A DNA stretch of 64,000 nucleotides from JAAYYY01 sp964579295 (GTDB lineage: Bacteria; Chloroflexota; Anaerolineae; Promineifilales; Promineifilaceae), in contig CAZOGK010000003.1 of assembly GCA_964579295.1 (NCBI GenBank), positions 153,865 through 217,864 on the forward strand, read 5' to 3'. A program made the position numbers and the translations under genes. Under the pieces are notes generated by a model. It saw only the letters and a list, made by a program, of their open reading frames with translations, ran no database searches and was not told where the DNA came from. Numbering within the stretch: position 1 is the stretch's first letter; every line of letters starts with the position of its first letter. This document shows positions 35,391 to 44,446 of the stretch, one piece after another.

Positions 35391-36572
35391 ATGAAGTTGA
35401 TGCGTTATTTCCTCGGACTGATAGCTATTCTTGTCTTGTCGACGGCGGCCTGCCAGCGGGCGGGCGACAGCTCGGAGGGCGGCCCTGTCGCGCCGACCCG
35501 GGCCGCCACGGTTGAGCTGGCCGAGCCGGCGCCGACTGATGACGTACGACCGGCCGCGGCAACGGAAGTTCCGGAGCCGGCAGAAACGAACGAAGCCGGC
35601 GCCTCCGCTACCGAGTCGCCCGCCACGCTGGAGCCCGAAGCGACGGCCACAGCGTCCACCGCGCCCGACCTGGCGCTAGCGGATTCGGCATACACGCACG
35701 CAAGCGGCGCCTTTTCGCTGACGCCGCCAGCGGGCTGGACGATTGAGGCAAGCAGCGGCTCGGCCAGTTTTGACGCGCCGGAAGGCACCGGCTTCATCTA
35801 CGTGCAGGTGACCAACACCGGCTACGAGCTGGACGAGCAAGCTTTCACCAATTTCGTTAACTACCGCGACCGCAACTTTTTTGATGACTTTGACGGCTAT
35901 GAGGTCATTACGGAGGAGTTCGACGTCGCCAATGGCTCGGCGACCGTCGCGAAGTTCTTGAACTATAATAACGTGGACCAGACCGTCATCACCTTTTACT
36001 ATCAGTACGGCCAGATTATCTATAACTTCGATTTCTGGGCTGATCATGATTTTTTCGACGCCTACGACGAGCTCTACAGTGAGGTTCTGGACACGACCGA
36101 TGTCAACCCGGATGCCGCCGTGGATCAGGTTGCCTACCTCTGGGTCTACACCTTCACCGGGCCGGACGCGCTCTTTACGATTGAAGTGCCGACGGCCTGG
36201 GGCTACGAGCGCAGCGAATCTGACGCGGCCATCGTCGATGCCTTTACTGCGCCCGACGGCCATGCCGTCATCCAGAATATTACGTTTGACAACGGAACGT
36301 CGTTGACCCGCGGTGAGGCCGGGGCGCTGGGACGCGAGCTGCTGCAGAGCTTTTACGCCGATGACCTGCGCATCTTTGACGACCAGGTACAGGCCGACGG
36401 CAGCGAGCGCCTTATCTGGGAGTCGGCGTCCGGCGGCTACCGGGGCATTAGCTTCCTGGAGGCGCGTGACTCCATCTTCCTGCTACTGACGACGATGTAC
36501 GACAACGCCTTTGAGGAGCAGTACATCGACACGCTCGAATATACGATCAGCACCTATACCATTCCTGATTAA
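35391..36572 (+). CDS. Secreted lipoprotein, unknown function
   Basis: The protein has a signal peptide with a lipobox (LSTAAC, cysteine near residue 21), then a disordered Ala/Pro/Glu/Thr linker (about 25-100). Two similar beta-rich domains follow, each opening with a variant of 'FSLTPPAGWTIE' and 'FTIEVPTAWGYE' (about 110-245 and 265-393). This PsbP-like or 'protein with stress' pattern is known from many Gram-positive lipoproteins, but I cannot give a function. The start is uncertain: TAGGAG (35371-35376) is 14 bases before ATG 35391, and an in-frame GTG sits at 35376. Confidence 0.72.
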   Translation: MKLMRYFLGLIAILVLSTAACQRAGDSSEGGPVAPTRAATVELAEPAPTDDVRPAAATEVPEPAETNEAGASATESPATLEPEATATASTAPDLALADSAYTHASGAFSLTPPAGWTIEASSGSASFDAPEGTGFIYVQVTNTGYELDEQAFTNFVNYRDRNFFDDFDGYEVITEEFDVANGSATVAKFLNYNNVDQTVITFYYQYGQIIYNFDFWADHDFFDAYDELYSEVLDTTDVNPDAAVDQVAYLWVYTFTGPDALFTIEVPTAWGYERSESDAAIVDAFTAPDGHAVIQNITFDNGTSLTRGEAGALGRELLQSFYADDLRIFDDQVQADGSERLIWESASGGYRGISFLEARDSIFLLLTTMYDNAFEEQYIDTLEYTISTYTIPD

Positions 36573-36633
36573 CTGACTGCCGCCGATTGCCCGGTTGGCC
36601 CCCGCGGTAGGGGCCATTGCGGAGGGTTTGCGC

Positions 36634-37836
36634 ATGGAACAAGAGAACATACTGCAGAACGCCGAGCTGTCGGATCGTTTTGCCCCCTATCGTAATGACG
36701 AGAGCCTGCAGACGGCTGCCGGCTGGGCGCCCTGGTGGCTGCCAGCGCCGCCCGGCGCGCCGGAGTGGAAGGATCGCCAGCCCACCTTCGACGCCTATGC
36801 CCTGGAAAACCAGACCGTGCAGAGGGTATCTAGCCCCTATGCGACCCATACGGCGGGCCTCTGGCAGCAGGTGCCGGCCGCGCCTGGCAATCGCTATGAG
36901 CTGAGCGTCATGGCCCAGGCCTGGTCCAGTGAAGACGAGAAGCCGGGCAGCCGGCGCGAGGCGGGCGATGTGAACGTGCAAATTGGCTTCGACCCGACAG
37001 GCGGCCTCGACGCCTCCAGCCCCATTGTCATCTGGTCGAATCCGGTGCAGCCCGTCAGTTACTGGGCCACACTACGACTGGTCGCCGAGGCGCAATCGAA
37101 CATCGTCACCATCTTCCTCCGCTCAGCGCCGTCGCTCCCCAAGCGGCAGCAGTCGGTCTTCTGGTACAACGCGGTTCTCGTTCCTGAAGGGAACTACAAG
37201 CGCCATCTGGCTATCGTCGGGCCGGGCGACACACACATCACTCTTCTACCAGAGGCGCCCGAGCCGGACGCGCAGGTTCAGGTCGAAGCCTCGGCGACCC
37301 GCAACCATCCCTTTGTGGAGCTGGCGGTGACGCGGCCCGACGGGCAGCGCGCCGCAGCCATCTTTGAGCGTAGTCTGCAGAAGGATGGTCGCTTTATCTG
37401 GCGCTATAACTTCACCGCCGCTGCCGAGGGGCTGTATGACATCCGTTTCGTCGGCGACCGGGGCGCCCGGCTGCTGGCGCAGCGGCTGATTCGTGTGGCG
37501 CGGCAGACACAGCTCGTGCCCAGCGGCGACCCTCGCACCAGCTACCGTCGCGTCTACGTGCTGCTACCGCCAACGGCGACCGAAAAGTGGATTGTCGCCG
37601 CCGCGCGCGGCAGCTTTGCGGGGCGTTATACCGTGGGCTTCTCCGCCGACGATGCCGGTATCGGCGACCTGGAGCACCGCCACGTCATCGCCATCAACCC
37701 CCACCACTGGCCCGGCGTGCTCACCGCCGCCTGGTTTACCCAAAACTATCCCGGCGCCACCTTTACCCCCGTGGTCGCCAACAACCCGGAAGACCTGGAG
37801 GAGTGGCTGCGCCACTGGTCCGTGGACGCCGCCTGA
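36634..37836 (+). CDS. Hypothetical protein with lectin-like beta-sandwich region
   Basis: This 400-residue protein starts at ATG 36634 with GGAGGG 8 bases upstream. It has no signal peptide or membrane segment. The first 170 residues resemble carbohydrate-binding beta-sandwich modules: ENILQNAELSD opening, aromatic AGWAPWWLPAP, and GLWQQVPAAPGNRYELSVMAQAWS. A second beta-rich domain follows, and the last 90 residues (IVAAARGSFAGRYTVGFSADDAGIG...) resemble the C-terminal part of glycosidase-linked proteins. Without export signals, the cellular site is unclear. It converges with a gene whose product has a similar lectin-like segment. Confidence 0.65.
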   Translation: MEQENILQNAELSDRFAPYRNDESLQTAAGWAPWWLPAPPGAPEWKDRQPTFDAYALENQTVQRVSSPYATHTAGLWQQVPAAPGNRYELSVMAQAWSSEDEKPGSRREAGDVNVQIGFDPTGGLDASSPIVIWSNPVQPVSYWATLRLVAEAQSNIVTIFLRSAPSLPKRQQSVFWYNAVLVPEGNYKRHLAIVGPGDTHITLLPEAPEPDAQVQVEASATRNHPFVELAVTRPDGQRAAAIFERSLQKDGRFIWRYNFTAAAEGLYDIRFVGDRGARLLAQRLIRVARQTQLVPSGDPRTSYRRVYVLLPPTATEKWIVAAARGSFAGRYTVGFSADDAGIGDLEHRHVIAINPHHWPGVLTAAWFTQNYPGATFTPVVANNPEDLEEWLRHWSVDAA

Positions 37837-37862
37837 GGCCGGGCGGCCCGCAACAGGCGACC

Positions 37863-39143
37863 TTAACGGACAATCAGGGCAACGTCGACGACGTGGGTGT
37901 CAAACGTGTGTCCCTGGGCTTTCAGGACGATTCCAGTAATGCGCCGCGGCTGCCGGTTTTCCTGGGTCAGCTTCTCCAGCAGGTTATCCGATTCCCAGGA
38001 GCGCAGCTCGCCCAGTGGTACGTGCACATGCGGGTTTTGGGGCGCTGCACAGGTGGTGCAGTAGTCTGGCGTAAAGTTCGGTATGGGGGTGCCGAATGCG
38101 TAAAAACCCTGCTGCCACTCGCGGTCCGCGCCGTAAACATCCTCGTACTGGACAACGACCATCAGCGGGCATTCACTGCCTAGCTGGCCGCACACCTGCA
38201 GACTCTGGCTCATGACCTGCAGCGTGACCAGCACATGCAACGACTCCAGGTCTAACACATTCTGGTTGATAGACTGTCTGACCAGCGTACCCGCCCAGCC
38301 TTCGCCGACCCGGTGCAGCCGCAGCACTCTTTCGCCCTGATTGCTGATTACACTGGTAATACCCGCGTTCTGGTCACCCTGCTGGACTTCCCAGACGGCG
38401 GCGTCCCACCCGGCTACGTCCTGGTTAAAGTCGCCGTTAAAGACCAGGTTGCGCGAGCTGCTGGTGGGCCCCTCTGGCGCCATGCCTTCACGGAGGACCG
38501 CCCCTTCGCCTGCCTGCAGGGCCAGCGTCTGAGCGGCCGATAGCGCCTCGGCAATACCTTCCTGGACTGTCACCCAGGTTTCCAGGTTACTCACGTCCAC
38601 CGTATATTGTCCCGAATCGCGCAGCAGGATTGCCCCACCCTGCGGCGTATTGATGCGCATCTCCAGCGTGTGCTCGTTTTGCGGCGGCAGATTGATACGA
38701 ATCCGGCCCGCGCTCACGTCAAGCACCAACGAGCTATGAGCGTCGCTCCAGCGAAAGCGCGGGGCCTCCGCCTCGACGACGTCCACGCTGGCGCCGCCGT
38801 AGATGACGATACGCGCCAGGATTTCCGCCTGGTCCGGGGTATAAGCGCGCACGAGCGCGGTGTCGGTCGGGTTGGTCAGAATGCCCGCCTGCCCTTCGAC
38901 AAGCTGCGGCGGCTCGCCGGTGAGGAGAGCCGGCAGGCGCCCGCGCGCATCAGAGAGGCCCACGGTGCCCTCGTCCGCCTGCACGGCCAGCACCATCGGC
39001 CGTCGCGCTTCCTGAATATAACGCGTTGCCAGCACCGGCACCGCCAGCAGAAGCGCCGCCCAGACGGCAAATGCGGCGAGCAAGATTCCCCAGGCCAGCC
39101 GCTCGCGGCCCTCGCTATCTTTGCTTCTGATCGCGCCGTCCAT
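37863..39143 (-). CDS. Membrane-anchored protein with FecR-like and lectin-like domains
   Basis: This 426-residue protein has one N-terminal membrane helix (about 18-42). A FecR-like region follows (about 50-215; note SVDVVEAEAPRFRW, LLRDSGQYTVDVSN, VTVQEGIAEAL and LQAGEGAVLREG). A C-terminal lectin-like beta-sandwich begins NLVFNGDFNQDVAGWDAAVW (about 232). The layout suggests an extracytoplasmic scaffold or sensor; no sigma factor gene is adjacent, so FecR-like signalling is only a guess. AAGGAGATAAG lies right before the ATG. It starts 1 base after the acylphosphatase stop. Confidence 0.65.
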   Translation of the reverse strand: MDGAIRSKDSEGRERLAWGILLAAFAVWAALLLAVPVLATRYIQEARRPMVLAVQADEGTVGLSDARGRLPALLTGEPPQLVEGQAGILTNPTDTALVRAYTPDQAEILARIVIYGGASVDVVEAEAPRFRWSDAHSSLVLDVSAGRIRINLPPQNEHTLEMRINTPQGGAILLRDSGQYTVDVSNLETWVTVQEGIAEALSAAQTLALQAGEGAVLREGMAPEGPTSSSRNLVFNGDFNQDVAGWDAAVWEVQQGDQNAGITSVISNQGERVLRLHRVGEGWAGTLVRQSINQNVLDLESLHVLVTLQVMSQSLQVCGQLGSECPLMVVVQYEDVYGADREWQQGFYAFGTPIPNFTPDYCTTCAAPQNPHVHVPLGELRSWESDNLLEKLTQENRQPRRITGIVLKAQGHTFDTHVVDVALIVR

Positions 39144-39144
39144 C

Positions 39145-39417
39145 TTATCTCCTTACCTGAAAGTCCGAAAACTCCCCGGTAGCCTCAGCCCATTCGCTGG
39201 CAACGTGCGTCACCGATGCGCCCGGCGGCCCGCTCTGCAGGAAGCGCAGAAACTGCTGCAGCGCCGCTTCGTTTCCTTCGGCCACAGCGCGCACGCTGCC
39301 ATCAGGCTCGTTGCGCACCCAACCGGCCAGTCCCAACTGGCGCGCTTGCTGCTGCGTCGTTGCCCGGAAAAAGACGCCTTGCACCCGTCCCTTGACGTTA
39401 GCTTCCAGTCGTTTCAA
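39145..39417 (-). CDS. acyP: Acylphosphatase
   Basis: This 90-residue enzyme hydrolyses acyl phosphates. It shows the phosphate-binding KGRVQGVFFRATTQQQA with the catalytic arginine and GWVRNEPDGSVRAVAEG with the catalytic asparagine. The start is a TTG at 39417 with AGGA 9 bases upstream. It is followed directly by the FecR-like gene, and both read from a promoter about 65 bases upstream. Confidence 0.95.
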   Translation of the reverse strand: MKRLEANVKGRVQGVFFRATTQQQARQLGLAGWVRNEPDGSVRAVAEGNEAALQQFLRFLQSGPPGASVTHVASEWAEATGEFSDFQVRR

Positions 39418-39482
39418 TGCTCTATCCTGCCGGCTGGCGCCCGGCTCACGAGTCGATGGGCACCATAAAGGCCGGTTTCCTG

Positions 39483-39488
39483 ATTATA
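39483..39488 (-). promoter_or_regulatory. -10 box of the acylphosphatase gene
   Basis: A perfect TATAAT on the minus strand lies 65 bases before the TTG start. TTCCGC is 18 bases upstream (39507-39512) as a weak -35. Confidence 0.5.
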
Positions 39489-39551
39489 CTCTACGGCGGC
39501 GCCAGCGCGGAAGCTTGATGGCTTCCCTCTGCCCGCCGTTCTCCAACCCTA

Positions 39552-40622
39552 CTAACGGCCAGCGCCCGGCTGCGGGGCCTTGAACCTGTCCAGCTCGCGC
39601 AGGATGCGCCCGGCCAGCGCCGGTCCTTCATAGACAAGGCCCGTATAAATCTGCACCAGAGACGCCCCGGCGGCGAGGCGCGCGGCGACATCGGCCGCCG
39701 TAAAGACGCCGCCGGCGCTGATCAGCGGCAGCCTGGCGCCGGCAAGCTGGCGCGCCGCCGCCAGCAGCTCCAGGCTGCGCCCAGCCAGCGGCGCCCCGCT
39801 CAGACCTCCGGCCTCGTGCTGCTGGGCGTCCTGCAAGGCCGGCCGGGCAGTCGTCGTGTTGGTCGCAATGAGGCCGTGAATTCCCGCTGCCAGCGCCGCG
39901 CACACAATGCGCTCCAGCTCCCCGCCGTCGAGGTCCGGGGCCACTTTCAGCCAGAGCGGGCGCGGCCGGCCGTGGAGGCGGGCAAGTTGCGCGCCGCGCT
40001 CCAGGAGCGTCGTCAGCAAGCCAGTGAGATAACGCTCGCCCTGCAGGGCCCGCAGCCCCGGCGTGTTAGGCGAGCTGATGTTGACGGCCAGGTAGTCCAC
40101 GTAGGGATATAGCGCCTCCATCAGCGTCAGGTAATCACTGGCCGCGTCTTCCAGCGCCGTCTCTTTCTGCTTGCCCAGACTGACGCCGAGGACGTAGTCG
40201 CGCGGCGCGGCGGCCAGCCGCCGCAAACGCGGCAGAATTACGGCCAGTCCCTGGTTGGGAAAACCCATGCGGTTTATCAGCGCCCGATCGGCCGGGAGGC
40301 GAAAGACGCGCGGGCGCGGATTGCCGGCCTGGGGATAGGGCGTCAGGGTGCCGACTTCGACGTGGCCGAAGCCAAGCGCCGCCAGGCCGGGCGCTGCCTG
40401 CGCCCCCTTGTCGAAGCCGGCGGCGACGCCGAGGACGTTGGGAAAGCGAAGCCCGGAGACGACGACCGGTTGCGCCGGCGCCGGGCCGCGCATGGCCTGC
40501 AGCAGGCCGCGCCCACTTGCGCTCGCCTGCGCCAGAGCGAGAGCGCGCACCGTGGCGTCGTGCACGCGCTCCGGATCCAGCCGGCGGAGGGCGGGGAAAA
40601 TCAGGCGGCGGTAGACAGCCAC
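39552..40622 (-). CDS. pyrD: Dihydroorotate dehydrogenase (quinone), class 2
   Basis: This 356-residue FMN enzyme oxidises dihydroorotate to orotate in pyrimidine synthesis and passes electrons to quinone. Class 2 marks are the N-terminal helical extension YRRLIFPALRRLDPERVHD, LGVAAGFDKGAQA, NRMGFPNQG, VNISSPNTPGLRAL and SAGGVFTAADV. GTG 40622 is chosen over GTG 40643 because GGAGAGG lies 5 bases upstream of it and it aligns with the family start. The quinone-linked class indicates a respiratory membrane chain. It lies downstream of lepA. Confidence 0.95.
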   Translation of the reverse strand: MAVYRRLIFPALRRLDPERVHDATVRALALAQASASGRGLLQAMRGPAPAQPVVVSGLRFPNVLGVAAGFDKGAQAAPGLAALGFGHVEVGTLTPYPQAGNPRPRVFRLPADRALINRMGFPNQGLAVILPRLRRLAAAPRDYVLGVSLGKQKETALEDAASDYLTLMEALYPYVDYLAVNISSPNTPGLRALQGERYLTGLLTTLLERGAQLARLHGRPRPLWLKVAPDLDGGELERIVCAALAAGIHGLIATNTTTARPALQDAQQHEAGGLSGAPLAGRSLELLAAARQLAGARLPLISAGGVFTAADVAARLAAGASLVQIYTGLVYEGPALAGRILRELDRFKAPQPGAGR

Positions 40623-40658
40623 GGCAGCCTCTCCAGACTCCACCGCTGTGAGGCCGGC

Positions 40659-42464
40659 CTAATCATCGGCAATCTTTAAGACAGCCATAAAGGCTTCCTG
40701 AGGGACTTCGACGTTGCCGATCATTTTCATGCGTCGCTTGCCCTTCTTTTGCCGTTCCAGCAGCTTGCGCTTGCGCGTAATATCGCCGCCGTAGCATTTG
40801 GCGAGCACGTCTTTGCGCAGCGCCTTGACCGTGGCGCGGCTGATCACGCGCTTGCCCACGGCTGCCTGGATGGGCACTTCGAAGAGCTGACGAGGAATCT
40901 CTTTCTTCAGCTGGGTGACGAGGCGCTGCCCGCGATGATAGGCATCGTCGTCGTGCACGATCATCGCCAGGGCATCAACCGCTACTTTGTTGACCAGCAC
41001 CTCCAGCTTGACCAGCCGGGACGCCCGGTAGCTGTCGAACTCGTAATCCATAGACGCGTAGCCGCGCGTCCCGCTCTTCAGCTTGTCGTAGAAATCGACG
41101 ATAATCTCTGCCAGGGGCAAGTCGAAAGAGAGCACCACCCGGCCCGGCGCCGGGTATTCCTGCCCGATGAGCGTGCCGCGGCGTTTCATGACCAGCTCCA
41201 TGACCACCCCATAATAGGCTTCGGGCGTGAAGATCTGCACCTTCATCCACGGCTCGAGAATAGCTTCAATCTCCGCCGGGTCCGGCAGCTCGGCCGGGCT
41301 GTCGATGAGGATCAGCTCGCCCGTATGCGCGTGGATGACCTGGTATTCCACGCTCGGCGCGGTCACGACAATGTCCAGGTCGTACTCGCGTTCCAGCCGC
41401 TCCTGGATGATCTCCATGTGAAAGAGACCCAGGAAGCCAACGCGGAAGCCAAAGCCGAGCGCGTTGCTCGTCTCCGGCTGGTAGACGAGCGAGGCATCGT
41501 TGAGCTGCAGCTTTTCCAACGCTTCCTTCAACAGCTCGTAGTCGTCACTTTCCGTCGGGTAGAGGCCGGCGTAAACCATCGGCTTGACCGCCCGATAGCC
41601 GGGCAGCGGCTCGGCCGCCGGTCGCTCGCGCAGGGTGATCGTATCGCCCACGCGCGCCTCCCGCACCGTCTTGAGGCCGGTAGCAATATAGCCCACCTCA
41701 CCCGCGCGCAGCTCCGGCACTGCCTTCATGCGCGGGCTGAAGATGCCCAACTCCAATGGCTCGACCGTCACGTTGGTGGACATCAGTCTGATCCAGTCGC
41801 CGTCGCGAATAGCGCCGTCGAAGACGCGCACGTAGGTGATGACGCCTTTGTAGGCATCGTAATGACTGTCGAAGACGAGGGCGCGCAGCGGCGCGGCCGG
41901 GTCGCCCGCCGGCGGGGGCACCTTGCGCACCACCGCCTCGAGCACCTGCTCTACATTCGCGCCCGTCTTGGCGCTGATGGCGATCACATCCTCGCCCGGC
42001 AGGCCAATCAGATTCTCGATCTCCTGGGCCACGTCGACCGGCTGCGCCGCCGGGAGATCGATCTTATTGACGACGGGCACGATCTCCAGGTCGGCCTCCA
42101 GCGCCAGATAGAGGTTTGCCAGTGTTTGCGCCTCTATACCCTGCGTAGCGTCAACGACCAGCACAGCGCCTTCACAGCTCTGCAGCGCCCGGCTGACCTC
42201 GTAAGAGAAATCGACGTGGCCGGGCGTGTCGATCAGGTTGATCTCGTACTCCTCGCCATCCTGCGCCCGATAGCTCATGCGCACCGCCGAGGCTTTGATC
42301 GTGACGCCTTTCTCCCGCTCCAGGTCCATGTCGTCAAGGACCTGATCCTGCATTTCACGCTCGGAGATGGTGCCAGTCGCCTGCAGCAGGCGGTCGGCCA
42401 GCGTAGACTTGCCGTGGTCAATATGGGCGATGATGCAGAAGTTGCGAATCTTATCTCTATCCAT
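40659..42464 (-). CDS. lepA: Elongation factor 4 (LepA), back-translocating GTPase
   Basis: This 601-residue GTPase acts on stalled ribosomes and in initiation. It begins RDKIRNFCIIAHIDHGKSTL with G1 AHIDHGKS, and shows DTPGHVDF and NKIDLP. The LepA-specific C-terminal domain ends with GGDITRKRKLLERQKKGKRR. ATG 42464 gives the family length; the frame stays open another 59 codons but crosses the promoter. TATACT ends 7 bases before the ATG, so the mRNA is predicted to be leaderless. Confidence 0.97.
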   Translation of the reverse strand: MDRDKIRNFCIIAHIDHGKSTLADRLLQATGTISEREMQDQVLDDMDLEREKGVTIKASAVRMSYRAQDGEEYEINLIDTPGHVDFSYEVSRALQSCEGAVLVVDATQGIEAQTLANLYLALEADLEIVPVVNKIDLPAAQPVDVAQEIENLIGLPGEDVIAISAKTGANVEQVLEAVVRKVPPPAGDPAAPLRALVFDSHYDAYKGVITYVRVFDGAIRDGDWIRLMSTNVTVEPLELGIFSPRMKAVPELRAGEVGYIATGLKTVREARVGDTITLRERPAAEPLPGYRAVKPMVYAGLYPTESDDYELLKEALEKLQLNDASLVYQPETSNALGFGFRVGFLGLFHMEIIQERLEREYDLDIVVTAPSVEYQVIHAHTGELILIDSPAELPDPAEIEAILEPWMKVQIFTPEAYYGVVMELVMKRRGTLIGQEYPAPGRVVLSFDLPLAEIIVDFYDKLKSGTRGYASMDYEFDSYRASRLVKLEVLVNKVAVDALAMIVHDDDAYHRGQRLVTQLKKEIPRQLFEVPIQAAVGKRVISRATVKALRKDVLAKCYGGDITRKRKLLERQKKGKRRMKMIGNVEVPQEAFMAVLKIADD

Positions 42465-42471
42465 GGGGCGG

Positions 42472-42477
42472 AGTATA
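42472..42477 (-). promoter_or_regulatory. -10 box giving a leaderless lepA transcript
   Basis: On the minus strand the sequence reads TATACTCCGCCCCATG, almost the same as the accC start (TATAATCCGCCCATG). Transcription should begin at or next to the start codon. The -35 region is weak. Confidence 0.62.
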
Positions 42478-42537
42478 ACAAAGCGGCGGCGAAAAGGTGA
42501 ATAAGGGTTGTGGAAGGAGCGGAGAGCGTCGCGTTGG

Positions 42538-43320
42538 CTACTCAGCCAGCAGCCCGGCAATGGCGGCCCCGGCGTCGAAAGCCGTTTCCTGCCCCGGCCG
42601 CAGCCAGACCAGGAACTCCACATTGCCCTCACTGCCCTCAATTGGAGAGCGCATCAGCCCGGCCGGAGGCAGCCCGGCCGTGGCAAACCAGCCAGCCAGC
42701 TGGGCCAGCACCTGGCGGTGTACGTCAGGGTCTTTGACGATGCCGCCCTTGCCGACTTGCTCCCGGCCGGCCTCAAACTGCGGCTTGATCAGGGCGACAA
42801 TGTCGGCGGCGGGCGCCAGCCAGCCCTGTACCGCGGGCAGAATCAGCCGCAGCGAAATAAACGAAACGTCGATGGCTACAAAGTTGACCGGCTCCGGCAG
42901 CGTCACCAGATGGCGCGCATTGGTCCGTTCCAGCACGACCACACGCTCATCCTGCCGCAGCTTCCAATCAAGCTGACCATAGCCCACGTCGATGGCGTAG
43001 ACGCGAGCGGCCCCATTCTGCAGCAGCACGTCGGTAAAGCCCCCGGTGCAGGCGCCGACGTCGGCACAGACGCGGCCCGCGACGTCGATGGCGAACCTTG
43101 CCAGCGCCGCGGCCAGCTTAAAACCGCCGCGACTGACGTAGGGCAAGCCTTGCAGCACCTCAATGGAGGCATCAACCGGCGTCGCCATGCCGGCCTTGTC
43201 GGCAATCTGTCCATCGACGCGCACCTCGCCGGCCATGATCAGCGCCTGCGCCCGCGCGCGCGTCGCGGCCAGCCCACGCTCGACGAGCAGCTTATCGAGC
43301 CGCTCCTTGGTGCGGGCCAT
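42538..43320 (-). CDS. tlyA: TlyA-family rRNA (cytidine-2'-O)-methyltransferase
   Basis: This 260-residue protein has an N-terminal S4 RNA-binding domain (RLDKLLVERGLAATRARAQA) and an FtsJ-like methyltransferase domain. The latter holds YVSRGGFKLAAAL, the SAM site DVGACTGGFTDVLLQNGA, and VAIDVSFISL. Homologues methylate the ribose of C1409 in 16S and C1920 in 23S rRNA (TlyA), or were named hemolysin A by an old phenotype. Its start overlaps the stop of the upstream GDP-sugar reductase gene (TGATG), so translation is coupled. Confidence 0.93.
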   Translation of the reverse strand: MARTKERLDKLLVERGLAATRARAQALIMAGEVRVDGQIADKAGMATPVDASIEVLQGLPYVSRGGFKLAAALARFAIDVAGRVCADVGACTGGFTDVLLQNGAARVYAIDVGYGQLDWKLRQDERVVVLERTNARHLVTLPEPVNFVAIDVSFISLRLILPAVQGWLAPAADIVALIKPQFEAGREQVGKGGIVKDPDVHRQVLAQLAGWFATAGLPPAGLMRSPIEGSEGNVEFLVWLRPGQETAFDAGAAIAGLLAE

Positions 43321-44288
43321 CACGGCGCCGTCTGCGGCGCCTTGCGCAGCCGCTCCAGCCATCCATCGTAGGCATCCTGCAGCGACTGGCGCAGATGAAT
43401 CTCGGGCCGCCAACCGGTGTCCTTTTCCAATTGGGCGTAGCTGCCGTAGAGAACGGGCACATCGGAGGGGCGCATGCGCTCCGGATCGTAGCTGACCTCG
43501 ACCCCAATGCCCGCAATCTGGATGAGGGTCGTCAACAAGTAGTGGATGGGGACTGGCTGGCCTGAGGCGATGATGTAGCTGCTCCCTGGCTGCCCCTGCG
43601 CCGCCAGACACTGGTAGGCGCGCACCACGTCACGCACGTCGGTAAAATCCCGCTCGGCGTCGAGATTACCGACGAGCATCTGCGGCGGGCGCTGCCCCAG
43701 GGCTATAGCTGCCAGCTGGCTGGCAAAGTCTGGTACGACAAAGCCCGGTTCCTGCCCCGGCCCAATGTGGTTAAAGGGCCGGGCTTCGATGGCGGGCAGA
43801 CCATAACGCTGCCAGTAGAGCCGGATGAGACGCCCGGCCGCCCATTTGCTCAACCCGTAAGGATGGCGCGGGTCAGGCTGGCTCTGCTCGGTGATCGGCA
43901 GCTCGGCCGGCGTAACCTGCCCGAAGATCTCGGCGCTGGTGATAGCGACAACGCGGGGACGCCCGCAGGCCACTGCCGCCTCCAGCAGATTGGCCGTGCC
44001 GCCCGTATTGATTGCCAGCACCCGCGCAGGATCCTTCCACGAGCCGGCCGTATGGGCCCACCCGGCCAGATGGTAGATGACGTCCGGCCTGGCTGCGGCA
44101 ACCGCCGCCTTCAGCGATGATAGCTCCTGCAGGTCGCCCTCGACCGCCGTGTAGGATGGGGAATCTGTCTCGTAGCGGCGCGGATCGCGGCCATAGACCA
44201 GGCCGAAAACGTCATGGCCCTGGGCGAGAAGATCGTCGACAAGGTGAGTGCCCGCAAATCCAGTAGCGCCGGTGACAAAGACGCGCAT
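43320..44288 (-). CDS. GDP-4-keto-6-deoxymannose reductase-like (Rmd) SDR
   Basis: This 322-residue extended SDR starts MRVFVTGATGFAGTHLVDDL (NAD(P) loop TGATGFAG). It has the catalytic Tyr and Lys in YGLSK (about residue 145) and NHIGPGQEPGFVVPDFASQ, DAERDFTDVRDVVRAY, all typical of Rmd/GMD relatives. Rmd makes GDP-D-rhamnose from the GDP-mannose dehydratase product. No GMD gene is seen here; manC is 21 kb away. Specificity among GDP- and dTDP-sugar reductases is inferred. ATG 44288 (second of two adjacent ATGs) lies 5 bases after AGGAG. Confidence 0.82.
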   Translation of the reverse strand: MRVFVTGATGFAGTHLVDDLLAQGHDVFGLVYGRDPRRYETDSPSYTAVEGDLQELSSLKAAVAAARPDVIYHLAGWAHTAGSWKDPARVLAINTGGTANLLEAAVACGRPRVVAITSAEIFGQVTPAELPITEQSQPDPRHPYGLSKWAAGRLIRLYWQRYGLPAIEARPFNHIGPGQEPGFVVPDFASQLAAIALGQRPPQMLVGNLDAERDFTDVRDVVRAYQCLAAQGQPGSSYIIASGQPVPIHYLLTTLIQIAGIGVEVSYDPERMRPSDVPVLYGSYAQLEKDTGWRPEIHLRQSLQDAYDGWLERLRKAPQTAP

Positions 44289-44320
44289 CATTTCTCCTAT
44301 TGCCGCAGTCGTATTCGACC

Positions 44321-44326
44321 ATTATA
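44321..44326 (-). promoter_or_regulatory. -10 box of the Rmd-like/tlyA pair
   Basis: TATAAT on the minus strand lies 32 bases before the Rmd-like start. No convincing -35 is visible. It would drive the coupled Rmd-like and tlyA genes. Confidence 0.5.
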
Positions 44327-44431
44327 CGAGTCTCCAGTCAGGTTGCCATGCAGAGCGCGCGCCGAATTTGCGCCAGGTATGGGCCAGATTCGCGCCGCCA
44401 TACCAGAGTAGACCAACGCGATCCCCTGTGC

Positions 44432-44437
44432 GATAAT
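44432..44437 (+). promoter_or_regulatory. Extended -10 promoter of the nucleotidyltransferase-like gene
   Basis: TGCGATAAT (44429-44437) is an extended -10 element ending 9 bases before ATG 44447, so the leader would be 2-3 bases with no room for a ribosome-binding site. Confidence 0.55.
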
Positions 44438-44446
44438 AGGGGCACG

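Noticed and set aside
40749..42500. A 583-codon open frame on the plus strand
   Set aside because: It is antisense to lepA, whose motifs are certain. Long antisense frames are expected in high-GC coding DNA.
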